Source of the DNA: Lachnospiraceae bacterium
GTDB lineage: Bacteria; Bacillota; Clostridia; Lachnospirales; Lachnospiraceae
Length of the DNA stretch: 31,934 bases
Assembly: GCA_900763175.1 (NCBI GenBank)
Contig: CAAFJI010000232.1
Span: 1 to 31,934 of the forward strand
Direction of reading: 5' to 3'
The notes under the pieces are model-generated. The model saw only the letters and a list, made by a program, of their open reading frames with translations. It did not search any database and had not been told where the DNA came from. Position numbers and translations under genes: made by a program. Each line of letters opens with the position of its first letter. The stretch's first letter is position 1. This document shows positions 7,612 through 14,704 of this stretch, piece after piece.

Positions 7612-8945
7612 TTCTTTTCTCCCTCCAGCTTCTTAAGTATATTTCTGGTACTAAACAGTGCCGTATAGTTTACAAGAACATATAAATTTCCGGTTCCATC
7701 GGAAATCCGCTTCCGGATTGCCGTCTCCACATCTGCTTCCAGCTCTACCGGAATGTCCACATATTTCATACGAAGACGCATATCCTGGCAGCGGATACCG
7801 CTTACTGTGATGGAACGGACGCTCTCATTTCCCAGCAGATCAAAATCTACATCCCAAAGCCAGGAAATATCGGTTCCGTCTTGCGCATTGTCGTTAATGG
7901 TGATTATGATGTCCTTCGGCGTCTTATCCTGCATAACTGCGGAAATATTCTGGTTAAAGCCGGCTGGATTCTTAGCCAGGTTCAAGGTTACTCCTGTCCC
8001 CTGAATGCGGAACTGCTCCATTCGTCCATTTTCCGGATTAAAATGATTCAGCATATCCTGGAAATGCTCTCCGGAGAATCCGGCTGTGCGAAGCCCTGCG
8101 TAGGAAGCCAGAATATTATAAACATTGTAAAAGCCTTTATAATTGGCTACGAGATGCTTATCTTCAACTGCGAAGGAAAGCTGCTCGCCTACCTTCACAT
8201 CATAGGCATCATACCTGATTTCTGGTCGTTTAAAGCCACAGGACGGACATTTGTAATCTCCCAGCTGGCTGTAATGGTAAAAACTGTACTCCAGTCTTGC
8301 ACCGCATTTCTTACAGAAACGGCCCTCACGGATCTCGTTTGCTGCACTTTTTTGTACCGGCTTGCTGATTCCGTAAGTGATGCACGGGTTTCCGCTGTCA
8401 AGAGCCAGATAAGCAGAAAGCGCATCGTCTGCATTTACGATTACTTGCATTTTCGGCACGGTGCGTATCATTTCCTCCAGGATATTCATAGTGATATCTA
8501 TCTCGCCGTAGCGGTCCAGCTGATCTCGAAAAAGATTGGTAAGGAGCATATAGTCTGGCTTGATTCTTGGAAATACATGGCGGGTGGATGCTTCGTCTAC
8601 CTCAATACAGGCATAGTCTGCATCTAGCTTCCCGGTAGGTCCTGCTGCAAGCACAAAGGCAGCTACAACACCATTTAGCATATTGGAGCCGGTATGGTTA
8701 CATACCACTTTCCTTCCCTCCTGCTCAAGAGCTGCACAAAGCATATTATTGGTTGTTGTCTTTCCATTGGTTCCGCAGGTAACAAAAATTTTCTCTCTTA
8801 CCTGTGAAGACAGATCCTCCAGAATGTTGGGATTGATCTTAAGTGCGATCTTCCCAGCCCAGGTCACTCCCTGGCGTCCCATTTTCCTGCAGATAAAGCC
8901 TGCAGATTTCGCTGCCAGAACAGCAGCCATTGTTCTTATTTTCAT
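7608..8945 (-). CDS. murT: Lipid II isoglutaminyl synthase, Mur-ligase-like subunit MurT
   Basis: A 445-residue Mur ligase-family protein lacking the UDP-binding N-terminal domain. The ATP loop TCGTNGKTTT is at residues 56-65. A four-cysteine zinc ribbon characteristic of MurT is inserted in the middle domain (C211, C214, C233, C236). The C-terminal domain (about 315-445, starting near GVTLNLAKNPAGFNQ) is DUF1727, which contacts GatD. MurT activates D-isoglutamate of lipid II with ATP for amidation by GatD-derived ammonia. The amidated form is needed for efficient cross-linking in many Gram-positives. It overlaps gatD by 4 nt and follows the phosphodiesterase gene by 18 nt. Confidence 0.95.
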   Translation of the reverse strand: MKIRTMAAVLAAKSAGFICRKMGRQGVTWAGKIALKINPNILEDLSSQVREKIFVTCGTNGKTTTNNMLCAALEQEGRKVVCNHTGSNMLNGVVAAFVLAAGPTGKLDADYACIEVDEASTRHVFPRIKPDYMLLTNLFRDQLDRYGEIDITMNILEEMIRTVPKMQVIVNADDALSAYLALDSGNPCITYGISKPVQKSAANEIREGRFCKKCGARLEYSFYHYSQLGDYKCPSCGFKRPEIRYDAYDVKVGEQLSFAVEDKHLVANYKGFYNVYNILASYAGLRTAGFSGEHFQDMLNHFNPENGRMEQFRIQGTGVTLNLAKNPAGFNQNISAVMQDKTPKDIIITINDNAQDGTDISWLWDVDFDLLGNESVRSITVSGIRCQDMRLRMKYVDIPVELEADVETAIRKRISDGTGNLYVLVNYTALFSTRNILKKLEGEKK

Positions 8946-8963
8946 ATGTGTTCTGATCCTTTA

Positions 8964-9827
8964 TCAAGATTCCTTAAGATTTTCGGCCAGCAGGATGTCA
9001 GTACATACTCCAGCTGCGCCATTTTGTCTGTAATTTACAGCCTCTTCTTTATCATTTACGGTATAAATATATACCAAAATCTCTCTTTCGTCAAAAATTT
9101 TCTGTATCTCTTCTGACCAGTAATCACAATATATGGTTACAGCTCCAATGTGACTGGTCTGACAGAAGTCGGCAATGTCATTCAACTCTTCCACAGAGTA
9201 CTCCTGCCACAGAGAATATATATAAGACGGAAATTTGTAAAGCTGTGCAGTTCCGGAAAACATGGCTGAATTGTATATTTCCGGAATGATCTGCCCTAAA
9301 GTTTCTTCAATCCCCGCATTGATTGCGATTTCACGATACTGTGCATAATCTTCCAATGTTCGCTGATAATTCCTTACAGAATACTGCTTGGAATCCAACA
9401 TTACAAAAGCATCCGGATACTCCTTCAGAAGCTTTAGAAGATCTTCAAAGGTCATGGGCGTATATTTCCCGTAAATAGGAGTGTTTAAAAATTCCTCTGA
9501 TGAGAGGACTTTTCTCTCCTCTCCATCCCACTGCCCCAGTGGTTCTTTCCAGTTATGGCGGCATACCCACACACCATCACTGGTTTTTGTCAGATCAACT
9601 TCAAATAAACGGCAGCCTTTGTCATAAAAATTTATAAAACTTTCCCTTGAATTCAGGTACGTAAGTCCATCCAGACTTCCTAAAGCATGGGTTATAATAC
9701 TGTAATTTTCCCAGTTAAACTCTGGTGTATACAGCGTTTCTGTCTCTTGCGGCACTTCATGCCGCACTGAGCCTGTCAAAAGGCAGGCAAGCAGACAGAT
9801 TTCTATGTATATGATCAGTCTTTTCAC
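8964..9827 (-). CDS. Glycerophosphodiester phosphodiesterase-like exported protein
   Basis: A 287-residue protein with an N-terminal hydrophobic segment (about 4-20) acting as signal peptide or anchor, and a GDPD/PI-PLC-like TIM barrel. The family's metal and catalytic residues are visible as H47 (ITHALG), E76 and D78 (FEVDL) and H91 (CRHNW). The usual first motif HRG is HAL here, so the first site departs from the canonical form. The later TVNDKEEA and GVCTDI segments match the end of GDPD domains. The start codon is GTG at 9827 with AAAGGA 8 nt upstream. Likely role is cleavage of glycerophosphodiesters or teichoic-acid-type polymers outside the membrane (inference). It heads the murT-gatD gene run but lies just after the rplQ terminator with no clear promoter. 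Confidence 0.8.
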   Translation of the reverse strand: MKRLIIYIEICLLACLLTGSVRHEVPQETETLYTPEFNWENYSIITHALGSLDGLTYLNSRESFINFYDKGCRLFEVDLTKTSDGVWVCRHNWKEPLGQWDGEERKVLSSEEFLNTPIYGKYTPMTFEDLLKLLKEYPDAFVMLDSKQYSVRNYQRTLEDYAQYREIAINAGIEETLGQIIPEIYNSAMFSGTAQLYKFPSYIYSLWQEYSVEELNDIADFCQTSHIGAVTIYCDYWSEEIQKIFDEREILVYIYTVNDKEEAVNYRQNGAAGVCTDILLAENLKES

Positions 9828-9845
9828 ATTTATTTTCCTTTAAAC

Positions 9846-9882
9846 AAAAAGAGATATCTACGAAACGTAAATATCTCTTTTA
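9846..9882 (-). terminator. Intrinsic terminator of the alpha operon (after rplQ)
   Basis: A hairpin with arms GAGATAT (9851-9857) and ATATCTC (9871-9877), extended inside by TACG/CGTA, is followed on the - strand by a T run. It lies between rplQ and the Shine-Dalgarno sequence of the downstream gene. Confidence 0.85.
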
Positions 9883-9910
9883 AAAATATGATCAGTAATT
9901 CAGTTTCGGA

Positions 9911-10447
9911 TTAAACCAGCTCGATGAGCACTTCCATAGCGCCATCACCTTTACGCTGTCCAATCTTAACGATTCTGGTGTATCCACCGTTACGGTTAGC
10001 GTATTTTGGTGCGATCTCCTCGAACATCTTCTTAACCATATCAACATCTTTTGTGTTTTTCTTTTTGCCAGCGCCCTTAGCCGGAACTTCTTTAACCGGG
10101 TAGAACACTTTCATCATCTGACGGCGAGCGTGAAGTCTGGATGGAGCATCTTTTGTGATCTGCTTCTCAACTTCATCGTAAACAGTTTTCTTCTTTCCGT
10201 CTACAACTTCCTTTACTCTCTTGCCTTCAGCATCTTTTCTTGCAACCTTAGCTGTTACAGTTACAGTCTCGAAATTGTCTTTCTCACGAACTGCCATAGC
10301 TACAAGTCCCTCAGCGATCTTACGAATCTCTTTTGCTTTTGCTTCAGTTGTAACAATTTTTCCGTTGTATAACAGATTTGTTACCTGGTTTCTTAAAAGA
10401 GCTCTTCTCTGATCAGATGTTCTGCTTAATTTTCTATATTTTGCCAT
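9911..10447 (-). CDS. rplQ: 50S ribosomal protein bL17, enlarged form
   Basis: A 178-residue bL17, against about 113-127 residues in Bacillus and E. coli. The N-terminus (AKYRKLSRTSDQRRALLRN) and C-terminus (GGYTRIVKIGQRKGDGAMEV) are canonical. The extra length is mostly an insertion at about 57-102, rich in Lys, Glu and Val, just before the conserved LHARRQ motif, plus a smaller Lys-rich addition near 120-133. The start at 10447 follows GGAGG at the right distance; the open frame extends 23 codons further, through a hairpin, and that part is not believed to be translated. bL17 sits near the tunnel exit of the large subunit. Last gene of the alpha operon, followed by a terminator. Confidence 0.93.
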   Translation of the reverse strand: MAKYRKLSRTSDQRRALLRNQVTNLLYNGKIVTTEAKAKEIRKIAEGLVAMAVREKDNFETVTVTAKVARKDAEGKRVKEVVDGKKKTVYDEVEKQITKDAPSRLHARRQMMKVFYPVKEVPAKGAGKKKNTKDVDMVKKMFEEIAPKYANRNGGYTRIVKIGQRKGDGAMEVLIELV

Positions 10448-10465
10448 TTTAATTTTCCTCCATCT

Positions 10466-10524
10466 GTGGGACAGCAGTCCACGCTTGTTCGGTCTTACTG
10501 GACTGCTGCTTAGCAAATTCCCAC
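10466..10524 (-). promoter_or_regulatory. Hairpin in the rpoA-rplQ spacer
   Basis: AGCAGTCCA (10473-10481) pairs perfectly with TGGACTGCT (10499-10507), and outer arms GTGGG (10466-10470) and CCCAC (10520-10524) extend the helix. It lies just upstream of the rplQ ribosome-binding site and has no T run, so a translational or processing role is more likely than termination (inference). Confidence 0.5.
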
Positions 10525-10550
10525 TGTAATAGTCTTACGAAGTGCTTTCT

Positions 10551-11510
10551 TTACTCTTCTGTAGGCTGAAGCTGTAAGCCCAGCTCTTTCAATTTTGCAA
10601 GTACTTCTTCCAGGGACTTGCGTCCAAGGTTACGTACCTTCATCATATCGTCAGAAGTCTTATTGCAAAGCTCCTCAACAGTATTGATGCCTGCTCTCTT
10701 CAGGCAGTTGTAGGAACGAACAGAGAGTTCAAGTTCATCAATGCTCATTTCCAGAACTTTTTCTTTCTCATTGTCCTCTTTCTCGATCATAACCTCAGCG
10801 GTCTTTGCATTCTCGGAAAGATCAATGAAAAGACTTAAATGCTCGCTTAATACCTTTGCTGCAAGGCTTACTGCCTCATCAGGATCAAGCGTACCATTTG
10901 TGTACACATCCAGTGTCAGCTTGTCAAAGTCAGTTACCTGACCTACACGTGTATTCTGCACAACCATATTGACTCTGTCAACCGGGCTGTAGATTGCATC
11001 AACTGCGATCACGCCGATCGGCATATCATCTGATTTGCCCTTATCCGCACTCACATATCCACGGCCTTTTGTAATGGTAAGTTCCATTGCAAGTCTGCAG
11101 TCCTTACCACCATTTAAGGTAGCGATTACCTGATCCGGATTCATAATCTCGATATCCTGGTCCGCCTGAATATCAGCTGCTGTCACAACGCCTTTGCCCT
11201 CACACTCAATGTATGCGGTCTTTGGCTCATTGTCTGCACTGTTATTCTTGATTGCAAGACTCTTCAGATTCATGATGATCTCTGTCACATCTTCTTTAAC
11301 GCCCGGAATAGAGCTGAATTCGTGAAGAACACCGTCAATCTTAACCTGGCTTACTGCTGCTCCCGGCAGGGAGGACAACATGATTCTTCTCAGAGAATTG
11401 CCAAGTGTTGTACCATAACCTCTTTCAAGAGGTTCAACAACGAATCTTCCAAATTTCTTATCTTCAGATATCTCGGTAATTTCGATTTTTGGTTTATTAA
11501 AATCAAACAC
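10551..11510 (-). CDS. rpoA: DNA-directed RNA polymerase subunit alpha
   Basis: A 319-residue alpha subunit. Residues about 1-230 form the N-terminal assembly domain (FVVEPLERGYGTTLGNSLRR near the start, then VSQVKIDGVLHEFSSIPGV). An acidic linker near 235-255 leads to the C-terminal UP-element/activator-binding domain (SVRSYNCLKRAGINTVEEL, then MMKVRNLGRKSLEEV). The dimer nucleates core enzyme assembly. The start codon is GTG at 11510 with GGAGGG about 10 nt upstream. It lies between rpsD and rplQ, the classic alpha-operon order. Confidence 0.98.
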   Translation of the reverse strand: MFDFNKPKIEITEISEDKKFGRFVVEPLERGYGTTLGNSLRRIMLSSLPGAAVSQVKIDGVLHEFSSIPGVKEDVTEIIMNLKSLAIKNNSADNEPKTAYIECEGKGVVTAADIQADQDIEIMNPDQVIATLNGGKDCRLAMELTITKGRGYVSADKGKSDDMPIGVIAVDAIYSPVDRVNMVVQNTRVGQVTDFDKLTLDVYTNGTLDPDEAVSLAAKVLSEHLSLFIDLSENAKTAEVMIEKEDNEKEKVLEMSIDELELSVRSYNCLKRAGINTVEELCNKTSDDMMKVRNLGRKSLEEVLAKLKELGLQLQPTEE

Positions 11511-11564
11511 TATATATTTCCCTCCTTCTGGGTTGTAGGCATTTGAGGGTATTATTCGGGCTTA

Positions 11565-12158
11565 TTACTTAGAATACAACTCGACGATAAGCATCTCGTT
11601 TACAGGAACGTCAATCTCTTCTCTTGTAGGAAGCTCTTTCACAACGCCCTTAAGGTTCTCCTGGTCAGCCTCAAGCCAGTTCGGAACAAGTCTTCCGCCT
11701 GTTACTTCAAGGATTCCTTTGTATCTCTCAGAACCTTTGCATTTTTCCTTGATCTCAATGCTGTCACCAGCTTTTACGAGATAAGAAGGAATATTTACGC
11801 ATTTTCCATTTACAAGAACGTGCTTGTGGTCAACGATCTGACGAGCTTCTTTTCTTGTTCTTGCGAATCCCATACGGAAAAGAACATTGTCAAGTCTTGT
11901 CTCAAGCATGATCATCAGGTTCTCACCAGTCTGACCTTTCATTCTGTCGGCTTTCTTGTAGTAATTACGGAAAGGTTTCTCAAGAACTCCGTAAATGAAT
12001 TTTGCTTTCTGTTTTTCTTTTAACTGAAGACCGTACTCAGATACCTTACGGTTTGCACGTTTTAACTGTCTTGTGGATTTTTTATCAATTCCTAAATAAA
12101 TTGGATCCATTCCAAGGGATCTGCATCTTTTCAGGACCGGTGTTCTATCTACTGCCAT
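11565..12158 (-). CDS. rpsD: 30S ribosomal protein uS4
   Basis: A 197-residue uS4, a primary 16S rRNA 5'-domain binder and assembly initiator. The N-terminal region is the zinc-free form, with only C12 where zinc-type S4 has four cysteines. The S4 RNA-binding domain runs from about 88 (METRLDNVLFRMGFARTRKEARQ) to 150. In E. coli S4 represses the alpha operon by binding a leader before rpsM, and here rpsD sits inside that operon rather than alone as in Bacillus subtilis. That makes the long rpmJ-rpsM spacer upstream a candidate target (inference). Confidence 0.98.
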   Translation of the reverse strand: MAVDRTPVLKRCRSLGMDPIYLGIDKKSTRQLKRANRKVSEYGLQLKEKQKAKFIYGVLEKPFRNYYKKADRMKGQTGENLMIMLETRLDNVLFRMGFARTRKEARQIVDHKHVLVNGKCVNIPSYLVKAGDSIEIKEKCKGSERYKGILEVTGGRLVPNWLEADQENLKGVVKELPTREEIDVPVNEMLIVELYSK

Positions 12159-12180
12159 CTTGGCTTACCTCCTAATTCAA

Positions 12181-12576
12181 TTAGACTCTTCTACGTTTTG
12201 GTGGACGGCATCCGTTGTGTGGAACCGGAGTTACGTCACGGATACTTGTTACTTCAAGACCGCATGCCTGAAGGGCACGGATAGCTGCCTCACGGCCTGA
12301 TCCTGGTCCTTTAACCATAACGTCTACTGTTTTTAATCCATGAATTAAAGCAGCCTTTGTTGCAGTCTCAGCTGCCATCTGTGCTGCATAAGGAGTAGAT
12401 TTCCTTGAACCTCTAAATCCCAGACCGCCGGCACTTGCCCATGAAAGAGCGTTTCCTTCACTGTCAGTCAGAGTAACAATTGTGTTGTTAAAAGAAGACT
12501 GGATATGTGCCTGTCCGTGTTCAACGTTTTTCTTGACACGACGTTTTGTCGTCACTTTTTTAGTTGTTTTTGCCAT
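12181..12576 (-). CDS. rpsK: 30S ribosomal protein uS11
   Basis: A 131-residue uS11 of normal length. It forms part of the platform near the mRNA exit and E site. The basic N-terminal tail (KKVTTKRRVKKN), GSRKSTPYAAQMAAE, the PGSGREAAIRAL motif and the arginine-rich PPKRRRV end are all canonical. The ribosome-binding site is weak (AGGTTAG about 11 nt from the ATG), and the 57-nt spacer after rpsM is AT-rich. Confidence 0.98.
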   Translation of the reverse strand: MAKTTKKVTTKRRVKKNVEHGQAHIQSSFNNTIVTLTDSEGNALSWASAGGLGFRGSRKSTPYAAQMAAETATKAALIHGLKTVDVMVKGPGSGREAAIRALQACGLEVTSIRDVTPVPHNGCRPPKRRRV

Positions 12577-12633
12577 TTTAAAACTAACCTACGCTTTCCT
12601 TAATCAATTATAATTTATAGTTAGGATGTCAAA

Positions 12634-13002
12634 TTATTTCTTCTTATTTGCTACTGTTCTCTTCGGACCTTTGCGTGTTCTAGCATTAGTCTTGGTCTTC
12701 TGACCACGAACCGGAAGTCCTTTACGATGACGGATTCCTCTGTAGCATCCGATTTCCTGCAGTCTCTTAATGTTCAGGGCGATTTCTCTACGAAGATCAC
12801 CTTCTACCATCATTGTCTCATCAATGACAGCGCTAAGTCTCTTTACTTCATCATCGGTCAGGTCTCTGACACGAGTGTCAGGATTTACATTTGCCTGAGC
12901 AAGGATTTTGTCTGCACTTGGTCTTCCAATACCATAAATATAGGTAAGACCGATTTCAATTCTTTTCTCTCTTGGTAAGTCTACACCAGCTATACGAGCC
13001 AT
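12634..13002 (-). CDS. rpsM: 30S ribosomal protein uS13
   Basis: A 122-residue uS13 located in the 30S head, contacting P-site tRNA and forming bridges to the large subunit. MARIAGVDLPREKRIEIGLTY opens with the usual signature, and the basic C-terminal tail (RHRKGLPVRGQ, then TRKGPKRTVANKKK) is the tRNA-contacting extension. GGAGG lies 8 nt from the ATG. It follows rpmJ after an unusually long spacer of 296 nt with strong dyads. Confidence 0.98.
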   Translation of the reverse strand: MARIAGVDLPREKRIEIGLTYIYGIGRPSADKILAQANVNPDTRVRDLTDDEVKRLSAVIDETMMVEGDLRREIALNIKRLQEIGCYRGIRHRKGLPVRGQKTKTNARTRKGPKRTVANKKK

Positions 13003-13298
13003 GTACTGTTTCCTCCATTTTCTTTACTGAAAGTCCTGCGTCCTGTACACCACTTGTATCAGATACAAGGTGAAATGGGGTGCATCTGTACGCACTCTTC
13101 CTTTTTTTAGTTCCTAATTGGGGTGCCTCGGTATAACACCCAGCTGCTTTTGGCGATTCGCAGCCTTTCCGAAATTTGCGGCCAACGGGCCAACGTTGCC
13201 TCCGGTATTAGGCAATACATGCTTAGTTCATTATATGTCAGATGATACAACCCATCCGGGTGTTTCACCTGCAGCCGCATTCACAAACACGGAGTCAA
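13003..13298 (-). promoter_or_regulatory. Structured 296-nt spacer between rpmJ and rpsM (candidate leader)
   Basis: No coding capacity is seen. Dyads include CTTGTATC (13053-13060) with GATACAAG (13062-13069) inside a CACC/GTG-flanked hairpin close to rpsM, GGGTG (13121-13125) with CACCC (13137-13141), TTGCCT (13196-13201) with AGGCAA (13210-13215), and ACCC (13250-13253) with GGGT (13258-13261). Its position matches where the E. coli S4-responsive alpha-operon leader lies, but I cannot show the same fold. Confidence 0.45.
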
Positions 13299-13412
13299 TC
13301 AACCCTGACGCTGTTTGTGCTTTGGATTCTCACAGATAATTCTGATGGAACCTTTTCTCTTAATGACCTTGCATTTCTCGCAGATCGGTTTTACAGATGA
13401 TCTTACTTTCAC
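13299..13412 (-). CDS. rpmJ: 50S ribosomal protein bL36
   Basis: A 37-residue zinc-type bL36, the smallest large-subunit protein, with ligands C11, C14, C27 and H32. The start codon is GTG at 13412, chosen because GGAGG lies 7 nt upstream (13421-13425 region) and the product then has the usual KVRSSVKPICEKCKVIKRKG sequence. It is the first gene after a new promoter and heads the alpha transcription unit. Confidence 0.95.
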   Translation of the reverse strand: MKVRSSVKPICEKCKVIKRKGSIRIICENPKHKQRQG

Positions 13413-13497
13413 TGGAAATCCTCCTTCCGTAAAATATAGCATTAAAATCTGCAGTTTAGACGCAATTGTACACGGAGTACAAGCGCATCTAGATTGT

Positions 13498-13526
13498 ATT
13501 CTATCATTATGCGTATCAAAATGCAA
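13498..13526 (-). promoter_or_regulatory. Sigma-A promoter for rpmJ-rpsM-rpsK-rpsD-rpoA-rplQ
   Basis: On the - strand TTGCAT (13521-13526), a 17-nt spacer and TAGAAT (13498-13503) form a good promoter, about 80 nt before the rpmJ start. It lies directly after the infA terminator. Confidence 0.75.
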
Positions 13527-13568
13527 GCTTTTTTTTGCATTTTTTTTACTTTTTCAGAGCGGTATAAG

Positions 13569-13622
13569 AAAAACTCCCATTCCCGAAGAACTGTTAAATT
13601 CTTGCGGAAATAGGAGTTTTTC
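13569..13622 (-). terminator. Intrinsic terminator after infA
   Basis: AAAAACTCCcATT near 13569-13581 pairs with its near-complement AATaGGAGTTTTT at 13608-13621, with inner CCG/CGG pairing. On the - strand it ends in a TTTTTCTT run. It separates the S10-spc-infA transcript from the alpha unit. Confidence 0.75.
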
Positions 13623-13640
13623 ATTCCTATATTATAGTGA

Positions 13641-13859
13641 TTATTTATCTCTCCAGATGATTCTTCCCTTGGAAAGGTCATACGGGGAAAGTTCCATTGT
13701 TACCTTGTCTCCTGGAAGAATACGGATAAAGTTCATACGCAGCTTTCCGCTGATATGAGCCAGCACCACGTGCTTGTTCTCCAGTTCCACTTTAAACATT
13801 GCATTTGGCAGCTTCTCCAGAACAGTGCCTTCTACTTCAAGTACATCTACTTTTGACAT
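13641..13859 (-). CDS. infA: Translation initiation factor IF-1
   Basis: A 72-residue single OB-fold protein of standard length. IF-1 binds the 30S A site during initiation. The family pattern EGTVLEKLPNAMFKVEL, HISGKLRMNFIRILPGD and DLSKGRIIWR is complete. AGGAGG precedes the ATG. It is the last gene before a terminator. The spacer to map is 68 nt; the KOW-domain gene that many Clostridia carry between map and infA is absent. Confidence 0.98.
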   Translation of the reverse strand: MSKVDVLEVEGTVLEKLPNAMFKVELENKHVVLAHISGKLRMNFIRILPGDKVTMELSPYDLSKGRIIWRDK

Positions 13860-13897
13860 TGTATACCTCCTGTATCGTCTTTAAATAATAATGATGT

Positions 13898-13930
13898 TAG
13901 AGCCTGTTTGCATATTTCAAACACGCTCTA
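13898..13930 (-). repeat. Perfectly paired dyad overlapping the map stop codon
   Basis: TAGAGC (13898-13903) and TGTTTG (13905-13910) pair with CAAACA (13918-13923) and GCTCTA (13925-13930), each pair of arms separated by one C, with a 7-nt loop. There is no T run. The right arm includes the map stop codon. Confidence 0.6.
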
Positions 13931-14686
13931 GAACTTTGTGAGTGTCAGAATCTCCGGTTCTCCATCTGTAATCAGTATGGTGTTCTCATAATGTGCGGAA
14001 AGGGAACCATCCATGGTTACCACTGTCCATTCGTCGTCCAGCCAGCAGACATCCGCCCTGCCCATGTTGATCATAGGCTCAATGGCAAGTGTCATACCTG
14101 GAAGTAATTTTATTCCCCTTCTCTTCTGAGGGAAATTAGGAATCTGCGGATCTTCATGGAGATGTGTTCCAATACCATGTCCAACCAGATCACGTACAAT
14201 ACCATAGCGGTATTTTGCTGCATACGCACCGATTGCTTTGGAAATATCATTGAGATGATTTCCAGCCTTCGCAAATTTGATTCCCTCAAAGAAGCACTGC
14301 CTGGTCACATCCATAAGCTGCCTTGCTTCCCTGGAAACTTCCCCGACTGCATAAGTACGGGCCGCATCAGAATGATATCCCTTGTATATCAGACCTGCGT
14401 CAATCTTTACCAGATCACCATCCTGGATAATTTTGTCCTCCGAAGGAATTCCGTGGACCACTTCATCATTAAGACTGATGCAGAAGGAGCCAGGAAAGCC
14501 TCCATAATTCAGAAAGTTGGGAATGCAGCCCAGGGAACGGATCATATCCTCACCGATACGGTCGATCTCTTTGGTGCTCATTCCTGGTTTGATATAAGGG
14601 ATCAGTCCGTCATGGACCTTTTCCAGAAGATGTCCGGATTCCCTCATAAGTTCAATTTCTTGTGCTGTTTTTATTGAAACTGACAT
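13928..14686 (-). CDS. map: Type I methionine aminopeptidase
   Basis: A 252-residue enzyme that removes the initiator methionine from nascent proteins. All metal ligands of the pita-bread fold are visible: D96, D107, H170, E203 and E234, with H79 as the substrate histidine. There is no N-terminal SH3-binding or zinc extension. It lies 18 nt after adk. Its stop codon is part of a hairpin arm. Confidence 0.98.
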   Translation of the reverse strand: MSVSIKTAQEIELMRESGHLLEKVHDGLIPYIKPGMSTKEIDRIGEDMIRSLGCIPNFLNYGGFPGSFCISLNDEVVHGIPSEDKIIQDGDLVKIDAGLIYKGYHSDAARTYAVGEVSREARQLMDVTRQCFFEGIKFAKAGNHLNDISKAIGAYAAKYRYGIVRDLVGHGIGTHLHEDPQIPNFPQKRRGIKLLPGMTLAIEPMINMGRADVCWLDDEWTVVTMDGSLSAHYENTILITDGEPEILTLTKF

Positions 14687-14704
14687 TACTTCTTATCCTC
14701 TATT

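Noticed and set aside
10448..10516. Longer rplQ start
   Set aside because: The frame is open but passes through a hairpin and the Shine-Dalgarno sequence of the normal start; the usual bL17 N-terminus begins at 10447.
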